Assembly (NCBI GenBank): GCA_016710065.1
Contig: JADJLP010000001.1
Span: 1,426,001 to 1,490,000 of the forward strand
DNA: 64,000 bases
DNA from: Candidatus Ideonella esbjergensis
Lineage (GTDB): Bacteria; Pseudomonadota; Gammaproteobacteria; Burkholderiales; Burkholderiaceae_C
Reading direction: 5' to 3'
Within the stretch, counting starts at the first letter, position 1. Each line of letters starts with the position of its first letter. The notes beneath the pieces were generated by a model. It was not told the origin of the DNA, ran no database searches, and saw nothing but the letters and a program-made list of their open reading frames with translations. The translations under genes were made by a program, and so were the position numbers. Positions 8,433-16,786 of the stretch are shown one piece after another.

Positions 8433-9286
8433 TGCACCCGCACCAGCCCGCCGGCATTGGCCTGCGGCAGGCCCATGTGGCCGAACTGCTGGCCCGGCGC
8501 CCTGCGCTGGGCTTTGTGGAGGTGCACTCCGAGAACTACTTTGGCGCGGGTGGCGCCGCGCTGGCCACGCTGGATGCCGCACGCGCCCATTGGCCGGTGA
8601 GCCTGCACGGCGTGGGCCTGGGGCTGGGCTCGGCCTGCGGCCTCGACACTTGGCATCTGGACAAGCTGGCGGCGCTGGTGGCGCGGGTGGACCCGGTGCG
8701 CGTGTCCGACCATGCGGCGTTCTGCCGCGCGCCCCGCCACGCCGGCGGCCCAGTGCTGCACGGCGCCGACCTGCTGCCGGTGGCCTTCACCGAGGCCTCA
8801 CTGGCCCTGATGGTGCGCCAGGTGATGCAGGTGCAGGACCGCCTGCGCCGGCCGCTGCTGGTGGAGAACATCTCGGCCTATGTGGCCTGGGCCGATGACA
8901 CCCTGGCCGAACCGGACTACTTCAACGCGCTGTGTCGCCAGACCGGCTGTGGCCTGCTGCTGGACCTGAACAACCTGGTGGTGAACGCGCTCAACTGCGG
9001 CAGCGCCGACCCGGCGGCCGACGCCTGCCGCTGGGTGGACCAGATCGATGCGCACAGCGTGGGCGAGATTCACCTGGCCGGCTACAACGACAGTGGCGCG
9101 CTGGTCATTGACGACCACGGCTCGCAGGTGCGCGAGGGCGTCTGGCAGGTCTACCGCCACACACTGCGGCGCCTGGGCGCGCGGCCCACGCTCATCGAAT
9201 GGGACACAGCCTTGCCCGTGCTGGACGCGCTGCTGGCCGAGGCCGCCAAGGCCGATGCGGTGGCCAGCAGCGTGGTGGCAGCGTGA
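8432..9286 (+). CDS. bufB: multinuclear non-heme iron oxidative enzyme (MNIO, DUF692), BufB
   Basis: Iron-dependent TIM-barrel enzyme of the MbnB/BufB family. It oxidises precursor cysteines, to thiooxazole-type heterocycles in characterised bufferins. The 284 residues hold the family landmarks: VHSENYFG (about 31-38), SLHGVGL (His59), VSDHAAF (His94), LVENISAY (Glu145), LLDLNNLVVNALN (Asp178), EIHLAGY (His214), DDHG (His229) and LIEWDT (Glu256). These are the likely iron ligands. The start ATG 8432 shares one base with the bufA stop. The cytoplasmic enzyme acts before export and needs BufC as recognition partner. Confidence 0.92.
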   Translation: MHPHQPAGIGLRQAHVAELLARRPALGFVEVHSENYFGAGGAALATLDAARAHWPVSLHGVGLGLGSACGLDTWHLDKLAALVARVDPVRVSDHAAFCRAPRHAGGPVLHGADLLPVAFTEASLALMVRQVMQVQDRLRRPLLVENISAYVAWADDTLAEPDYFNALCRQTGCGLLLDLNNLVVNALNCGSADPAADACRWVDQIDAHSVGEIHLAGYNDSGALVIDDHGSQVREGVWQVYRHTLRRLGARPTLIEWDTALPVLDALLAEAAKADAVASSVVAA

Positions 9287-10122
9287 GCGCCGTGGACAGC
9301 AACGCTGAAGCCTTGCGCCAACAGGCCCTGATCGACGCCGTGGCGGGCGCCCAGCCCATCGTGGTGGCTGGCTTGCGGCCCCTGCCCGGCCCCTCTGGCC
9401 AAGCCCCTGCCGACGCTGGCCTGCGGGCCTACCGCCGCAATGCCATGGCCACCGCCTGGCGTGCGCTGGCGGCCGCCTACCCCACGCTACAACAACTGCT
9501 GGGTGACGAGGCCATGAAAGCCCTGGCGCGCGACCTGTGGCACAGCCACCCCCCGGTGCGCGGCGATCTGGCCTGGTTTGGGGCCGAGCTTCCGCCGCAC
9601 CTGGCAACGCTCGCTGACTATGCAGGAATGCCCTGGCTGGCCGACCTGGCCCGGCTGGACTGGGCCGTGCACCGGGCGGGCTTTGCAGGCGATGCCAAAC
9701 CCGGCGTCGAAGACCTGGCCTTGCTGGGCGAGCACGACCCGCAGTGCCTGGGCATGGTGTGGGCCCCCGGCTGCACGTGGTTGTCAAGCGCCTGGCCGGT
9801 GGAGGCCCTGTGGCGGGCCCACCAAAGCAGCACCGACGAGGTTGAGCAGGCCCGGCTGTGGGCGGCGGCCAACGAGGCGCTGCGCTTGGGCCGGAGAGAC
9901 TGCGTGTGGGTGCAGCGTCGCCGCTGGGAAGTGGTGGTGGCGCGAGAAGACGATGCCGCTGTTGCGGCCTTCAACTCCCATTTGTGGCGGGGCGCTACGC
10001 TGGGCGAGGCGCTGGAAACCGTGCTGGCCGCAGCGCAGGCCGATTTCTCGTTCGAGGACTGGCTGGTGCAGACGCTACAAGCCGGCCGCCTGGCGGCCGT
10101 GCGCCTTATTCCTGCGGCCTGA
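9283..10122 (+). CDS. bufC: DUF2063 partner protein of the MNIO enzyme, BufC
   Basis: Partner of BufB; in MbnC and BufC systems this subunit binds the precursor leader and forms a heterodimer with the iron enzyme. The 279 residues carry the DUF2063 pattern in the first 110, including LRAYRRNAMATAWRALAAAYP and LARDLWHSHPP. The start is taken as GTG 9283 because it makes a GTGA overlap with the bufB stop; GTG 9292 is an alternative. The 3' end overlaps the convergent tolA gene by 17 bases. No DoxX-type BufD follows, although one is often present in such operons. Confidence 0.87.
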   Translation: MSAVDSNAEALRQQALIDAVAGAQPIVVAGLRPLPGPSGQAPADAGLRAYRRNAMATAWRALAAAYPTLQQLLGDEAMKALARDLWHSHPPVRGDLAWFGAELPPHLATLADYAGMPWLADLARLDWAVHRAGFAGDAKPGVEDLALLGEHDPQCLGMVWAPGCTWLSSAWPVEALWRAHQSSTDEVEQARLWAAANEALRLGRRDCVWVQRRRWEVVVAREDDAAVAAFNSHLWRGATLGEALETVLAAAQADFSFEDWLVQTLQAGRLAAVRLIPAA

Positions 10123-10963
10123 AGGCGATCACCATGCGCGGCTGCACGCGGCCGTCGGTGTCGCGCGGCAGCACGGCGGTGCGGTCGATGGCGCGCAGCA
10201 CGGTCTCGTCCCAGGCCTTCACGCCGCTGGACTTGACCACCTTTCGGCCGATGATGCTGCCGTCTGCCGCCACGGTGACCTCCACCTCGGTGGTGGGGTT
10301 GCCTGGCACCTCGTCGGTGAGCACGATGTTGGGCTTGATGCGGGCCTTGATGCGCCCCGCATAGCCGGCCGAGGGGCCTGCGTCCTGCGCCGCCGTGCCA
10401 CCCGGGCCACCGTTGCCGCTGAGCTGGGCATTGAGCCGCTGCATCTGCTGCTGGCGCAGCTTGTCGCGTTGGACCTCGGCGGCCTTTTCTTCCTTGGCCT
10501 CTTGCGCCGCTTGCTTGCGCTCGGCCTCGGCCCTGTCGCGCTTGGCCTGTTCCGCCTGTTCCTGCTTGCGCTTGGCTTGCCGCTCCTCCTCGGCTAGAGC
10601 CTGGCGCTTGAGCTCGGCCTTGCGCTCCTTGGCCTTTTCGATGGCGATCTGGGCGTCGCGCTGCTCGGTGGCAGGCGGCGGCGCCGGTGGCGTGGCCTGC
10701 GCGAGTGGCGGAGCTGGCGGCGGCGGTGCAGGTTCGGCTGGCTGTGGCGGTGCTGCCAACTGCGGCGTGGCGGCCCAGAGCTCGGCTTCCACGCCAGCAT
10801 TGGTTTCTTCGCTGCGCCACTGCACACCCAGCGCCAGCGCCGTCACCAGCAGCGCATGGGCCACCAGCGAGGCGGCCAGCCCCACGCGCGGGTTGTCGCT
10901 GCTGGGCGGGCGCAGCAGATCCATCGACATCGGCCGAAAGATGGAGGAGGCCGAGGCACTCAT
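10106..10963 (-). CDS. tolA: cell envelope integrity protein TolA
   Basis: Inner-membrane anchored periplasm-spanning protein of the Tol-Pal system. It transmits proton-motive force from TolQR to the outer membrane during constriction. The 285 residues have one N-terminal membrane segment (about 28-48), a Pro-rich stretch, a long Lys/Ala/Glu/Gln helical domain (about 100-175) and a C-terminal TonB/TolA-type domain (VEVTVAADGSIIGRKVV). ATG 10963 overlaps the tolR stop by one base; a GTG at 10966 is equally possible. It is last in ybgC-tolQRA. tolB and pal are not downstream. Confidence 0.88.
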   Translation of the reverse strand: MSASASSIFRPMSMDLLRPPSSDNPRVGLAASLVAHALLVTALALGVQWRSEETNAGVEAELWAATPQLAAPPQPAEPAPPPPAPPLAQATPPAPPPATEQRDAQIAIEKAKERKAELKRQALAEEERQAKRKQEQAEQAKRDRAEAERKQAAQEAKEEKAAEVQRDKLRQQQMQRLNAQLSGNGGPGGTAAQDAGPSAGYAGRIKARIKPNIVLTDEVPGNPTTEVEVTVAADGSIIGRKVVKSSGVKAWDETVLRAIDRTAVLPRDTDGRVQPRMVIAFRPQE

Positions 10964-11394
10964 CACCCGCCCTGCTTCACCGACAGGCCCACGCGCTGCA
11001 CGCCGGCTCGCTGCAGGCTGTCCATCACCTTCACCACGCTCTCGTACTTCACCTGGCGGTCGGCCGAGATCACCACGGGCACGTCGGCGCTGCCGTTCTG
11101 GGCCTGCTTCACCCGCGCGGCGAGCTGGTTCAGTGCGATGCCCACGGGCTCGCCCTTGTCCACCTTGAGCTTGAGGCGCTCGTCGGTGCCCACCACGATC
11201 TCGATCACGCTTTGCGGACGCTGCCTGGCCTTGCCCACCGTGGGCAGGTCCACCACGCCGGTGGTGATCATGGGCGCGGCCACCATGAAGATGATCAGCA
11301 GCACCAGCATCACGTCGATGAAGGGCACCATGTTGATCTCGTTCATTGAGCGCCGGTGGCGGCCGCTGCCGCTGCGTGCCATCACGCCAGGCAT
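10963..11394 (-). CDS. tolR: Tol-Pal system proton-channel subunit TolR (ExbD family)
   Basis: Single-pass inner-membrane protein that forms the proton path with TolQ. Of 143 residues, the membrane segment carries the essential Asp in NMVPFIDVMLVLLIIFMV. A periplasmic ExbD domain follows, ending in VPVVISADRQVKYESVVKVMD. It lies 22 bases after tolQ and overlaps tolA. A second, separate ExbB/ExbD set is at 39.6-41.3 kb; the neighbours tolQ and tolA and gene ybgC identify this copy as Tol. Confidence 0.92.
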   Translation of the reverse strand: MPGVMARSGSGRHRRSMNEINMVPFIDVMLVLLIIFMVAAPMITTGVVDLPTVGKARQRPQSVIEIVVGTDERLKLKVDKGEPVGIALNQLAARVKQAQNGSADVPVVISADRQVKYESVVKVMDSLQRAGVQRVGLSVKQGG

Positions 11395-11416
11395 GTTCGG
11401 CTCCTTGCGCGGCGCA

Positions 11417-12106
11417 TCAACGCACCGGCGGCGCGCTGGGCGCGGCCACGTTGCGCTGCAGGATGTTGGAGAACTCCTCGGTGAAGCTCTCGAGCTGGAT
11501 GGCGATGCGGTCGATGTCGCGCGCGAAGCGGTTGTAGCCGATGACCGCCGGGATGGCCGCGAACAGGCCGATGGCCGTGGCCACCAGGGCTTCAGCGATG
11601 CCGGGCGCCACGGTGGCCAGCGTCACCTGCTGCAGGTTTGAGAGGCCCACGAAGGCGTGCATGATCCCCCACACGGTGCCAAACAGGCCCACATAGGGGC
11701 TCACTGAGCCCACCGAGGCCAGGAAGCCCAGGTTGCCCTCGATGGTGTCGAGCTCGCGTTGCAGGCTGGCCTTCATGGCGCGGCGGGCGCCGTTGAGCTG
11801 CGCGTCGGTGTCGAGCCGGCGCTCGCGCAGCTTCAAAAACTCTCGCATGCCGCTGGCAAACAAGCGCTCCATGGGCGAGGTCTCGGGCCGGCTGCCGGCG
11901 GCCTGGTACAGGTCGCTGAGGTTCTTGCCCGACCAGAACTCCTGCTCGAACTGGTCGTTGCCATTGCGGACCTTGGCCAGTCCCGAGAGCTTGGAGAAGA
12001 TCACGGTCCAGCTGGCCAGCGAGATGGCCAGCAGGCCGGCCACCACCAGTTGCACGACAAAGCTGGCGTGCATCACCAGCGAAACGATGGAAAGGTCCTG
12101 GTTCAT
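11417..12106 (-). CDS. tolQ: Tol-Pal system proton-channel subunit TolQ (ExbB family)
   Basis: Three-pass inner-membrane protein that forms the TolQR proton motor driving TolA. The 229 residues have a first membrane helix at about 15-37. Two more follow, including SVGSVSPYVGLFGTVWGIMHAF and APGIAEALVATAIGLFAAIPAVI, the MotA/TolQ/ExbB signature. ATG 12106 is supported by the ATGA overlap with ybgC; a longer frame upstream only reads into ybgC in another frame. Confidence 0.93.
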   Translation of the reverse strand: MNQDLSIVSLVMHASFVVQLVVAGLLAISLASWTVIFSKLSGLAKVRNGNDQFEQEFWSGKNLSDLYQAAGSRPETSPMERLFASGMREFLKLRERRLDTDAQLNGARRAMKASLQRELDTIEGNLGFLASVGSVSPYVGLFGTVWGIMHAFVGLSNLQQVTLATVAPGIAEALVATAIGLFAAIPAVIGYNRFARDIDRIAIQLESFTEEFSNILQRNVAAPSAPPVR

Positions 12107-12534
12107 TCGGGAATGGCTGTGGCCTGCGGGAGCAGGCGTTGGAGAACGGGGGTGGGAATGCGCTGTGGGCGGAAGGTTCCGTGGCCCACGCAGGCCACTT
12201 CTATCGTGCCTTCGCTGAGCAACTCGTGGCCGCGCCAGCATTGTTGCCTGAGCGTCAGCCGGGCCCGGCCGATCTCGGTGGGCTCCACGCTGACGCTGAG
12301 CAGGTCATCCAGCCGCGCGGGCTTGAGGTAGCGCACGCGGGTGTCGGTGACGATGAAGATGGCGCCGGTCTCGTCCACCAGGGCCTGCTGCGCCACGCCC
12401 GCCGCGCGCAGCCACTCGGTGCGGGCGCGCTCGAAGAACTTCAGGTAGTTGGCGTAGAACACCACGCCACCGGCGTCGGTGTCTTCCCAGTAGACGCGAA
12501 CTGGGTGGGTGAAGGGGAGCGTGGGGTGCTGCAT
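12103..12534 (-). CDS. ybgC: tol-pal system acyl-CoA thioesterase YbgC
   Basis: Hotdog-fold thioesterase encoded at the head of tol operons in proteobacteria. The 143 residues contain the 4-hydroxybenzoyl-CoA thioesterase motif YWEDTDAGGVVFYANYLKFF with the catalytic Asp in DTDAGG. ATG 12534 gives the standard length; the longer frame would add 65 non-conserved residues overlapping the upstream gene. It starts 20 bases after the lipoprotein stop and overlaps tolQ by 4 bases. Confidence 0.92.
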   Translation of the reverse strand: MQHPTLPFTHPVRVYWEDTDAGGVVFYANYLKFFERARTEWLRAAGVAQQALVDETGAIFIVTDTRVRYLKPARLDDLLSVSVEPTEIGRARLTLRQQCWRGHELLSEGTIEVACVGHGTFRPQRIPTPVLQRLLPQATAIPE

Positions 12535-12553
12535 CCGGGCGTCAGCGTCGCAG

Positions 12554-12970
12554 TCAATGCCGAGATTTGGCATACACCGGGCCCCACACAGGGTGACCGG
12601 CCTCGGCCTTGCTGAGGGCGAATTGGGGGTCGGCATGTTTGGCGCTGCGGAAAGCGGCCTCGCATTCGCTGGCGCGTTCGGTGGTGCAGTAAATGAAGGC
12701 CAGGGTCTTGTGGGCGATGGCACGGTCACGCGGGCTGGCCAGCTTCAGATGCAGCGCCTCGCTCAGTGCCTTTTCGGCCTCGGGGTACTGGGCATCGTCG
12801 TACAGGCGCAGGCCACCCAACAGCGCGCGTTCGGCAGGGCGGTCCAACATCTCGGCCACGCCGGTGGCTGGTGGTGGCGACACGCAGGCGGCCAAGACGA
12901 GTGCCACCAAGCCGAGCAAGCTATGCAGCCCGTGGCGGGTGCGGGCGAGGGGAGCAGGTGTGTGGGTCAT
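12554..12970 (-). CDS. TssQ-like TPR lipoprotein
   Basis: Secreted lipoprotein of 138 residues. The signal peptide ends in a lipobox LAAC (Cys29). The rest resembles two tetratricopeptide helices (LLGGLRLYDDAQYPEAEKALSEAL; AIAHKTLAFIYC). Small TPR lipoproteins of this form, named TssQ, occur next to protein kinases in Burkholderiales and are linked to type VI secretion. Here the gene overlaps the kinase by an ATGA, but no other tss genes are in the window. A type VI role is therefore only inferred. Confidence 0.65.
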   Translation of the reverse strand: MTHTPAPLARTRHGLHSLLGLVALVLAACVSPPPATGVAEMLDRPAERALLGGLRLYDDAQYPEAEKALSEALHLKLASPRDRAIAHKTLAFIYCTTERASECEAAFRSAKHADPQFALSKAEAGHPVWGPVYAKSRH

Positions 12971-14553
12971 GGACCGAACCGGTGTTTGAGCTGCACGGGC
13001 CGCTCGGGGTCAACTTCCACGTGGCGCACCAGCGGCGGAAAGTCTTCGTTGCGGATCGTGATGGTGTGGCGGCCCGCCGAGAGCGTCAGGCTCGTCATGG
13101 GTGGCGCTGTGCCCAAGGCCACGCCGTCCACGTCCACCTGGCCCCAGGGTGACACGGCCAGCGTCACCTTGCCCGTGGCCACAGGCGCGACGACAGCAGG
13201 CTCCACGGTTTCGGTGCGTGGCTTGCGCTCACGCAGGTTGGGCTTGCCGCGGTTGTCCGCATGCTCTGCAGGCAGGCCAGGGCGCTCGGGCAAGGGGAGG
13301 GGGTCGGCCTTGGCGGCGGGCACCGGCGCGCTGGCGACCTCCTGTGGCGTATCGGGCAGGATGGGCGGCGTCGGCACACCCGAGGCGCCTTGCGGCCTGG
13401 CACTGGCCTGCGAGGCTGGCGGCGCTTCAGCCGCCACGCTGGCTTGGCTGAGCGTGCTCCACCAGGTTTGCACGCCGGCCACCGCACCGGCGGCCAGCAG
13501 GCCCAGGCCGGCCACCATCAGGCGGCGTTTGCGGGTTTGGGCGGGGCTCTCGCCCATGGCGACGGCCTCGGGCGATTCGAGCCACTGGCGCAAGTCCATG
13601 GCCATGTGGCGGGCCGAGGGGTAACGCTCGGCCGGTCGGCGGGCCATGGCGCGTGCGGCGATCATCGACAAGGCGTGTGGCACCTTGGGCAGGGTGCGCC
13701 GGGCCAGCGGCTGCGGCGCGTGCAGCACGCTTTTCTGGATGTCTTCGAGCGTGCTGCCGGTGTAGGGGCGTTCGCCGGTGAGCAGCTCGTACATCACCAC
13801 GCCCAGTGAGTACACGTCGCAGCGGCGGTCCAGCGGGTGGCGTTGCAACTGTTCGGGCGAGAGGTAGTAGGGCGAGCCGGCCACCAGGTTGTTCACCGTG
13901 GGGCTGTCACGGTGGGCCACGCGGGCGATGCCGAAATCCAGCACCTTGGGTGTTTTGCGGCCCACCATGAAGATGTTGGCTGGCTTGATATCGCAATGCA
14001 CCACGCCCTTGCTGTGCGCGTAGGAGAGCGCATCGGCCACGCGACGGATGATGCCGGCCACTTCCAGAAAGCTGGGCCGCCAACCGTCTTGCAGCAAATG
14101 GCGCAGGTCGCGGCCGTGCAGGGGCTCCATCGCGATGTAGATGCCCTGCTCCGAAGGTCCGGCATCGAACACGGTGACGATGTTCGGGTGCGAGAGCCGT
14201 GCCGCCGCGCGGGCCTCGTTGAGGATCAACTCGTCGGGTGCGTTCTCGCCACCTACCTCGGCCGAAGAGATGTGCAGGGTCTTGACCGCCACGGTGCGCG
14301 ACAGCAGCGGATCCCAGGCGGCATACACCGTGCCCAGTCCACCTTCGCCGAGTACGCTCTTGAGCGCATAGCGCCCCACGTGACCGATGTTGGGGCCGAG
14401 TTGCGAATTGAGGTCGGCCGTGCCGGGCCGGGTGAGCCCGGCGGCGTCGTTGAGGCCCATGGGCGAGTCGTCGATGACAGTGGCCGCGAACAGGGTTTCG
14501 TTCGCTTTCTTCTTGCTTCGCTTGAAGGGGTTGGGCAGTTGCATGGCGGTCAC
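12967..14553 (-). CDS. membrane-anchored Ser/Thr protein kinase with C-terminal PEGA domain
   Basis: Hanks-type kinase of 528 residues. A basic N-terminus is followed by the kinase domain (about 60-330) with a Gly-rich loop GEGGLGTVY, catalytic Lys91, catalytic loop VVHCDIKPAN (Asp188) and DFG at 206-208. Cys replaces the usual Arg of HRD. One membrane helix (about 345-365) is followed by a Pro/Ala-rich periplasmic linker and a PEGA domain (about 463-515, VDVDGVALGTAPP). GTG 14553 overlaps the aminotransferase stop; an in-frame ATG at 14544 is the alternative. Co-occurrence with a TssQ-like lipoprotein suggests a PpkA-like regulator. Confidence 0.85.
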   Translation of the reverse strand: MTAMQLPNPFKRSKKKANETLFAATVIDDSPMGLNDAAGLTRPGTADLNSQLGPNIGHVGRYALKSVLGEGGLGTVYAAWDPLLSRTVAVKTLHISSAEVGGENAPDELILNEARAAARLSHPNIVTVFDAGPSEQGIYIAMEPLHGRDLRHLLQDGWRPSFLEVAGIIRRVADALSYAHSKGVVHCDIKPANIFMVGRKTPKVLDFGIARVAHRDSPTVNNLVAGSPYYLSPEQLQRHPLDRRCDVYSLGVVMYELLTGERPYTGSTLEDIQKSVLHAPQPLARRTLPKVPHALSMIAARAMARRPAERYPSARHMAMDLRQWLESPEAVAMGESPAQTRKRRLMVAGLGLLAAGAVAGVQTWWSTLSQASVAAEAPPASQASARPQGASGVPTPPILPDTPQEVASAPVPAAKADPLPLPERPGLPAEHADNRGKPNLRERKPRTETVEPAVVAPVATGKVTLAVSPWGQVDVDGVALGTAPPMTSLTLSAGRHTITIRNEDFPPLVRHVEVDPERPVQLKHRFGP

Positions 14554-15758
14554 GGGCTGGTGCGCCTGGGAGCAAGATCCGAAAGATAGTGCTTCAGGCG
14601 CCCGGCAGCCTCTTCAAGGTGTGACAGGTTGCTGGCGAACGACAGCCGCAGGTAGCGCTCGGCAGTGGCGGGGCCAAAGTCGCGTCCGGGCGTGAGTGCC
14701 ACATGGGCCTCGCGCATCACGTCTATGCAGAAATCCCAGCTGTTGGTGCTGTAGCGGCTGCAATCGGCCCAGGCATAGAAGGCGCCGTCGGGCATCACCG
14801 GCACCGTGAGGCCCATGGCATCGAGGGCCGGCACGATGAAGTCGCGCCGCTGCCGAAAGGCCTCGCGCCGCTGCTCGTACTCGGCCAGCGAGCCGGGCTC
14901 GAAGCAGGCCAGTGCGGCATGCTGGGCGATGGTGGAGGCGCAGATGTAGAGGTTTTGCGCCAGCTTCTCCACCGGCGCCACCAGGGCCTCGGGTAGCACC
15001 AGCCAGCCCAGGCGCCAGCCGGTCATGCTGAAGTACTTGCTGAAGCTGTTGACCGAGATCACGTCATTGCCCAGCGCCAGCGCGCTGTGGGCAAATTGCG
15101 CGTCGTAGCTCAGGCCCAGGTAGATCTCGTCGACGATGCTCACGCCACCGCGTTCGCGCACGGCGGCCACGATGCGGCGCAGTTCTTCCGGCGCGATCGA
15201 GGTGCCTGTGGGGTTGGACGGCGAGGCCAGCACCACGCCACGGGTGTTGGGGCTCCAATGCGCGGCCACGCCCTCGGCATCGAGCTGAAATCGGGTCTGG
15301 GGCCCGGCCGGCAACAGCTTGGCCAGGGCGCCCGAGGCCGCCACGAAATGCCGGTTGCAGGGGTAGGACGGGTCGGGCATCAGCACCTCGTCGCCGGGCT
15401 CGAACAGCGCCAGGCAGGCAAGCTGCAGTGCGGCCGAGGCGCCTGCGGTGATGACGATGCGCTCGGGCGCGATTTGCAAGCCAAAGCGGCTGGCGTACCA
15501 GCTTGAAAGCGCCTGGCGCAATGCCGGCAGGCCGGTGGCTGCGGTGTACTGGCTGCGGCCCTGGCGGATGGCCACCTCGGCGGCGGCCTGCACGGCGGGC
15601 GGGGCGGTGAAATCGGGCTCACCGATGTTCAGGAAAATCATTGGCAGCCCGCCCTGGGCTGCGTCGCAGGCGGGGCTGCGCGCCAGCTCGGTGGCCGCCT
15701 TGGCGCACTCCAGCACATAGAACGGTTCGATGTGGTCCAGGCGGCCGGCGAGCTTCAT
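14550..15758 (-). CDS. PLP-dependent class I/II aminotransferase
   Basis: Fold-type I aminotransferase of 402 residues, related to aspartate/alanine-type enzymes. Visible features are the PLP-binding pattern ASPSNPTGTSI, DEIYLGLSY, and the Schiff-base Lys in SVNSFSKYFSMTGWRLGW. A C-terminal Arg motif RLSFASN would hold the substrate carboxylate. ATG 15758 is chosen because the family begins with a similar SxRLxxIEPFYVxE pattern; upstream residues overlap nusB. The substrate cannot be told from sequence. It lies 25 bases after nusB in the same operon and overlaps the kinase gene. Confidence 0.85.
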   Translation of the reverse strand: MKLAGRLDHIEPFYVLECAKAATELARSPACDAAQGGLPMIFLNIGEPDFTAPPAVQAAAEVAIRQGRSQYTAATGLPALRQALSSWYASRFGLQIAPERIVITAGASAALQLACLALFEPGDEVLMPDPSYPCNRHFVAASGALAKLLPAGPQTRFQLDAEGVAAHWSPNTRGVVLASPSNPTGTSIAPEELRRIVAAVRERGGVSIVDEIYLGLSYDAQFAHSALALGNDVISVNSFSKYFSMTGWRLGWLVLPEALVAPVEKLAQNLYICASTIAQHAALACFEPGSLAEYEQRREAFRQRRDFIVPALDAMGLTVPVMPDGAFYAWADCSRYSTNSWDFCIDVMREAHVALTPGRDFGPATAERYLRLSFASNLSHLEEAAGRLKHYLSDLAPRRTSP

Positions 15759-15783
15759 CGCAACAGGCTCGGTGTGGGGCAGT

Positions 15784-16290
15784 TCAGCGGGCACGCGCCT
15801 TGCGCACCTCGTCCGGGCGAAGATCTGCGGCTGCCTTGTCGAGCACGCCGTTGACGTACTTGTGGCCGTCGGTACCGCCAAAACTCTTGGCCAGTTCAAC
15901 GGCTTCGTTGATGGCCACCCGGTACGGCACGTCCATGCAATGCTTGAGCTCGTAGGTGCCGATCAGCAGCACGCCGTGTTCCACCGGCGAGAGCAGGGTG
16001 GTGTCGCGGTCCACATGGCGTTTGAGCACGGCGTCCAGATCGGCCGCTTCGCGGATGCAGCCGTGCAACAGGGCCTCGAAGTGGCGCTTGTCGCACTTCT
16101 CGAAACCCTCCTGCTCGTGCATGTGGGCGTCTATCACGCCCGCGTCAGCGGCCGACAGCAACCACTCGTACAGGCCTTGCAACGCGATCTCGCGCGAGCG
16201 GCGGCGCGCCGATTTGGGGGCGGGGCGCTTCTTGGCGGGAGCGGCCGCAGTGCTGGCCGTGCCAGCCGGCTTGGGGTTCAGGTCGCTCAC
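15784..16290 (-). CDS. nusB: transcription antitermination factor NusB
   Basis: RNA-binding factor that with NusE (S10) promotes antitermination on rRNA operons. The 168 residues include an N-terminal basic extension and the NusB helical core: RRRSREIALQGLYEWLL, LLIGTYELKHCMDVPYRVAINEAVELAKSFGG, and YVNGVLDKAA. GTG 16290 is the start, giving a GTGA overlap with the ribH stop. The ribH-nusB pairing is a conserved proteobacterial order. Confidence 0.94.
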   Translation of the reverse strand: MSDLNPKPAGTASTAAAPAKKRPAPKSARRRSREIALQGLYEWLLSAADAGVIDAHMHEQEGFEKCDKRHFEALLHGCIREAADLDAVLKRHVDRDTTLLSPVEHGVLLIGTYELKHCMDVPYRVAINEAVELAKSFGGTDGHKYVNGVLDKAAADLRPDEVRKARAR

Positions 16291-16751
16291 AGCAGCTCAC
16301 CCATCAGGTTGGCCATTTCCACGGCCACACGGGCGGCGTCGCGGCCCTTTTCTTCGGCGCGGGCTTCGGCCTGGGCCAGGTTCTCGACGGTGAGGATGGC
16401 GTTGGCGATGGGGAGCTGGTGGTCCAGCGAGACGCGTGTGACGCCGGCGCCGCTCTCGTTGGCCACCAGCTCGAAGTGGTAGGTCTCGCCGCGAATGATG
16501 CAGCCCAGCGCGATCAGCGCGTCGCAGTTCTCGCTGTCGGCCATGGCCTTCAGGGCCACTGGTACTTCGAGTGCGCCTGGCACGGTGACCTGCTGGATGT
16601 GCTTGTCGGCCACGCCCAGGGCCGCAAGCTCGGCCAGGCAGGCCTCGGCGAGACGGGTGGTGATGGCGTCGTTGAAGCGCGCCCTGACGATGCCAATGGA
16701 CAGGCCATCGCCATCGAGCGAGCCGCTCTGGCCCTTGTCAGCGCCTTGCAT
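16287..16751 (-). CDS. ribH: 6,7-dimethyl-8-ribityllumazine synthase
   Basis: Penultimate riboflavin enzyme; condenses the ribB product with the pyrimidine from RibD. The 154 residues hold the lumazine synthase signatures VPGALEVPVALKAM, ALGCIIRGETYHFELVANES (with the catalytic His) and LTVENLAQAEARA. It lies 35 bases downstream of ribB and is followed by nusB. Confidence 0.95.
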   Translation of the reverse strand: MQGADKGQSGSLDGDGLSIGIVRARFNDAITTRLAEACLAELAALGVADKHIQQVTVPGALEVPVALKAMADSENCDALIALGCIIRGETYHFELVANESGAGVTRVSLDHQLPIANAILTVENLAQAEARAEEKGRDAARVAVEMANLMGELL

Positions 16752-16786
16752 GGGTGGGGGTTCCTTGAGAAATCATTCGGCGGCCA

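Noticed and set aside
10106..10122. bufD (DoxX) at the end of the bufferin operon
   Set aside because: bufC runs directly into the convergent tolA gene; there is no room for a further gene.
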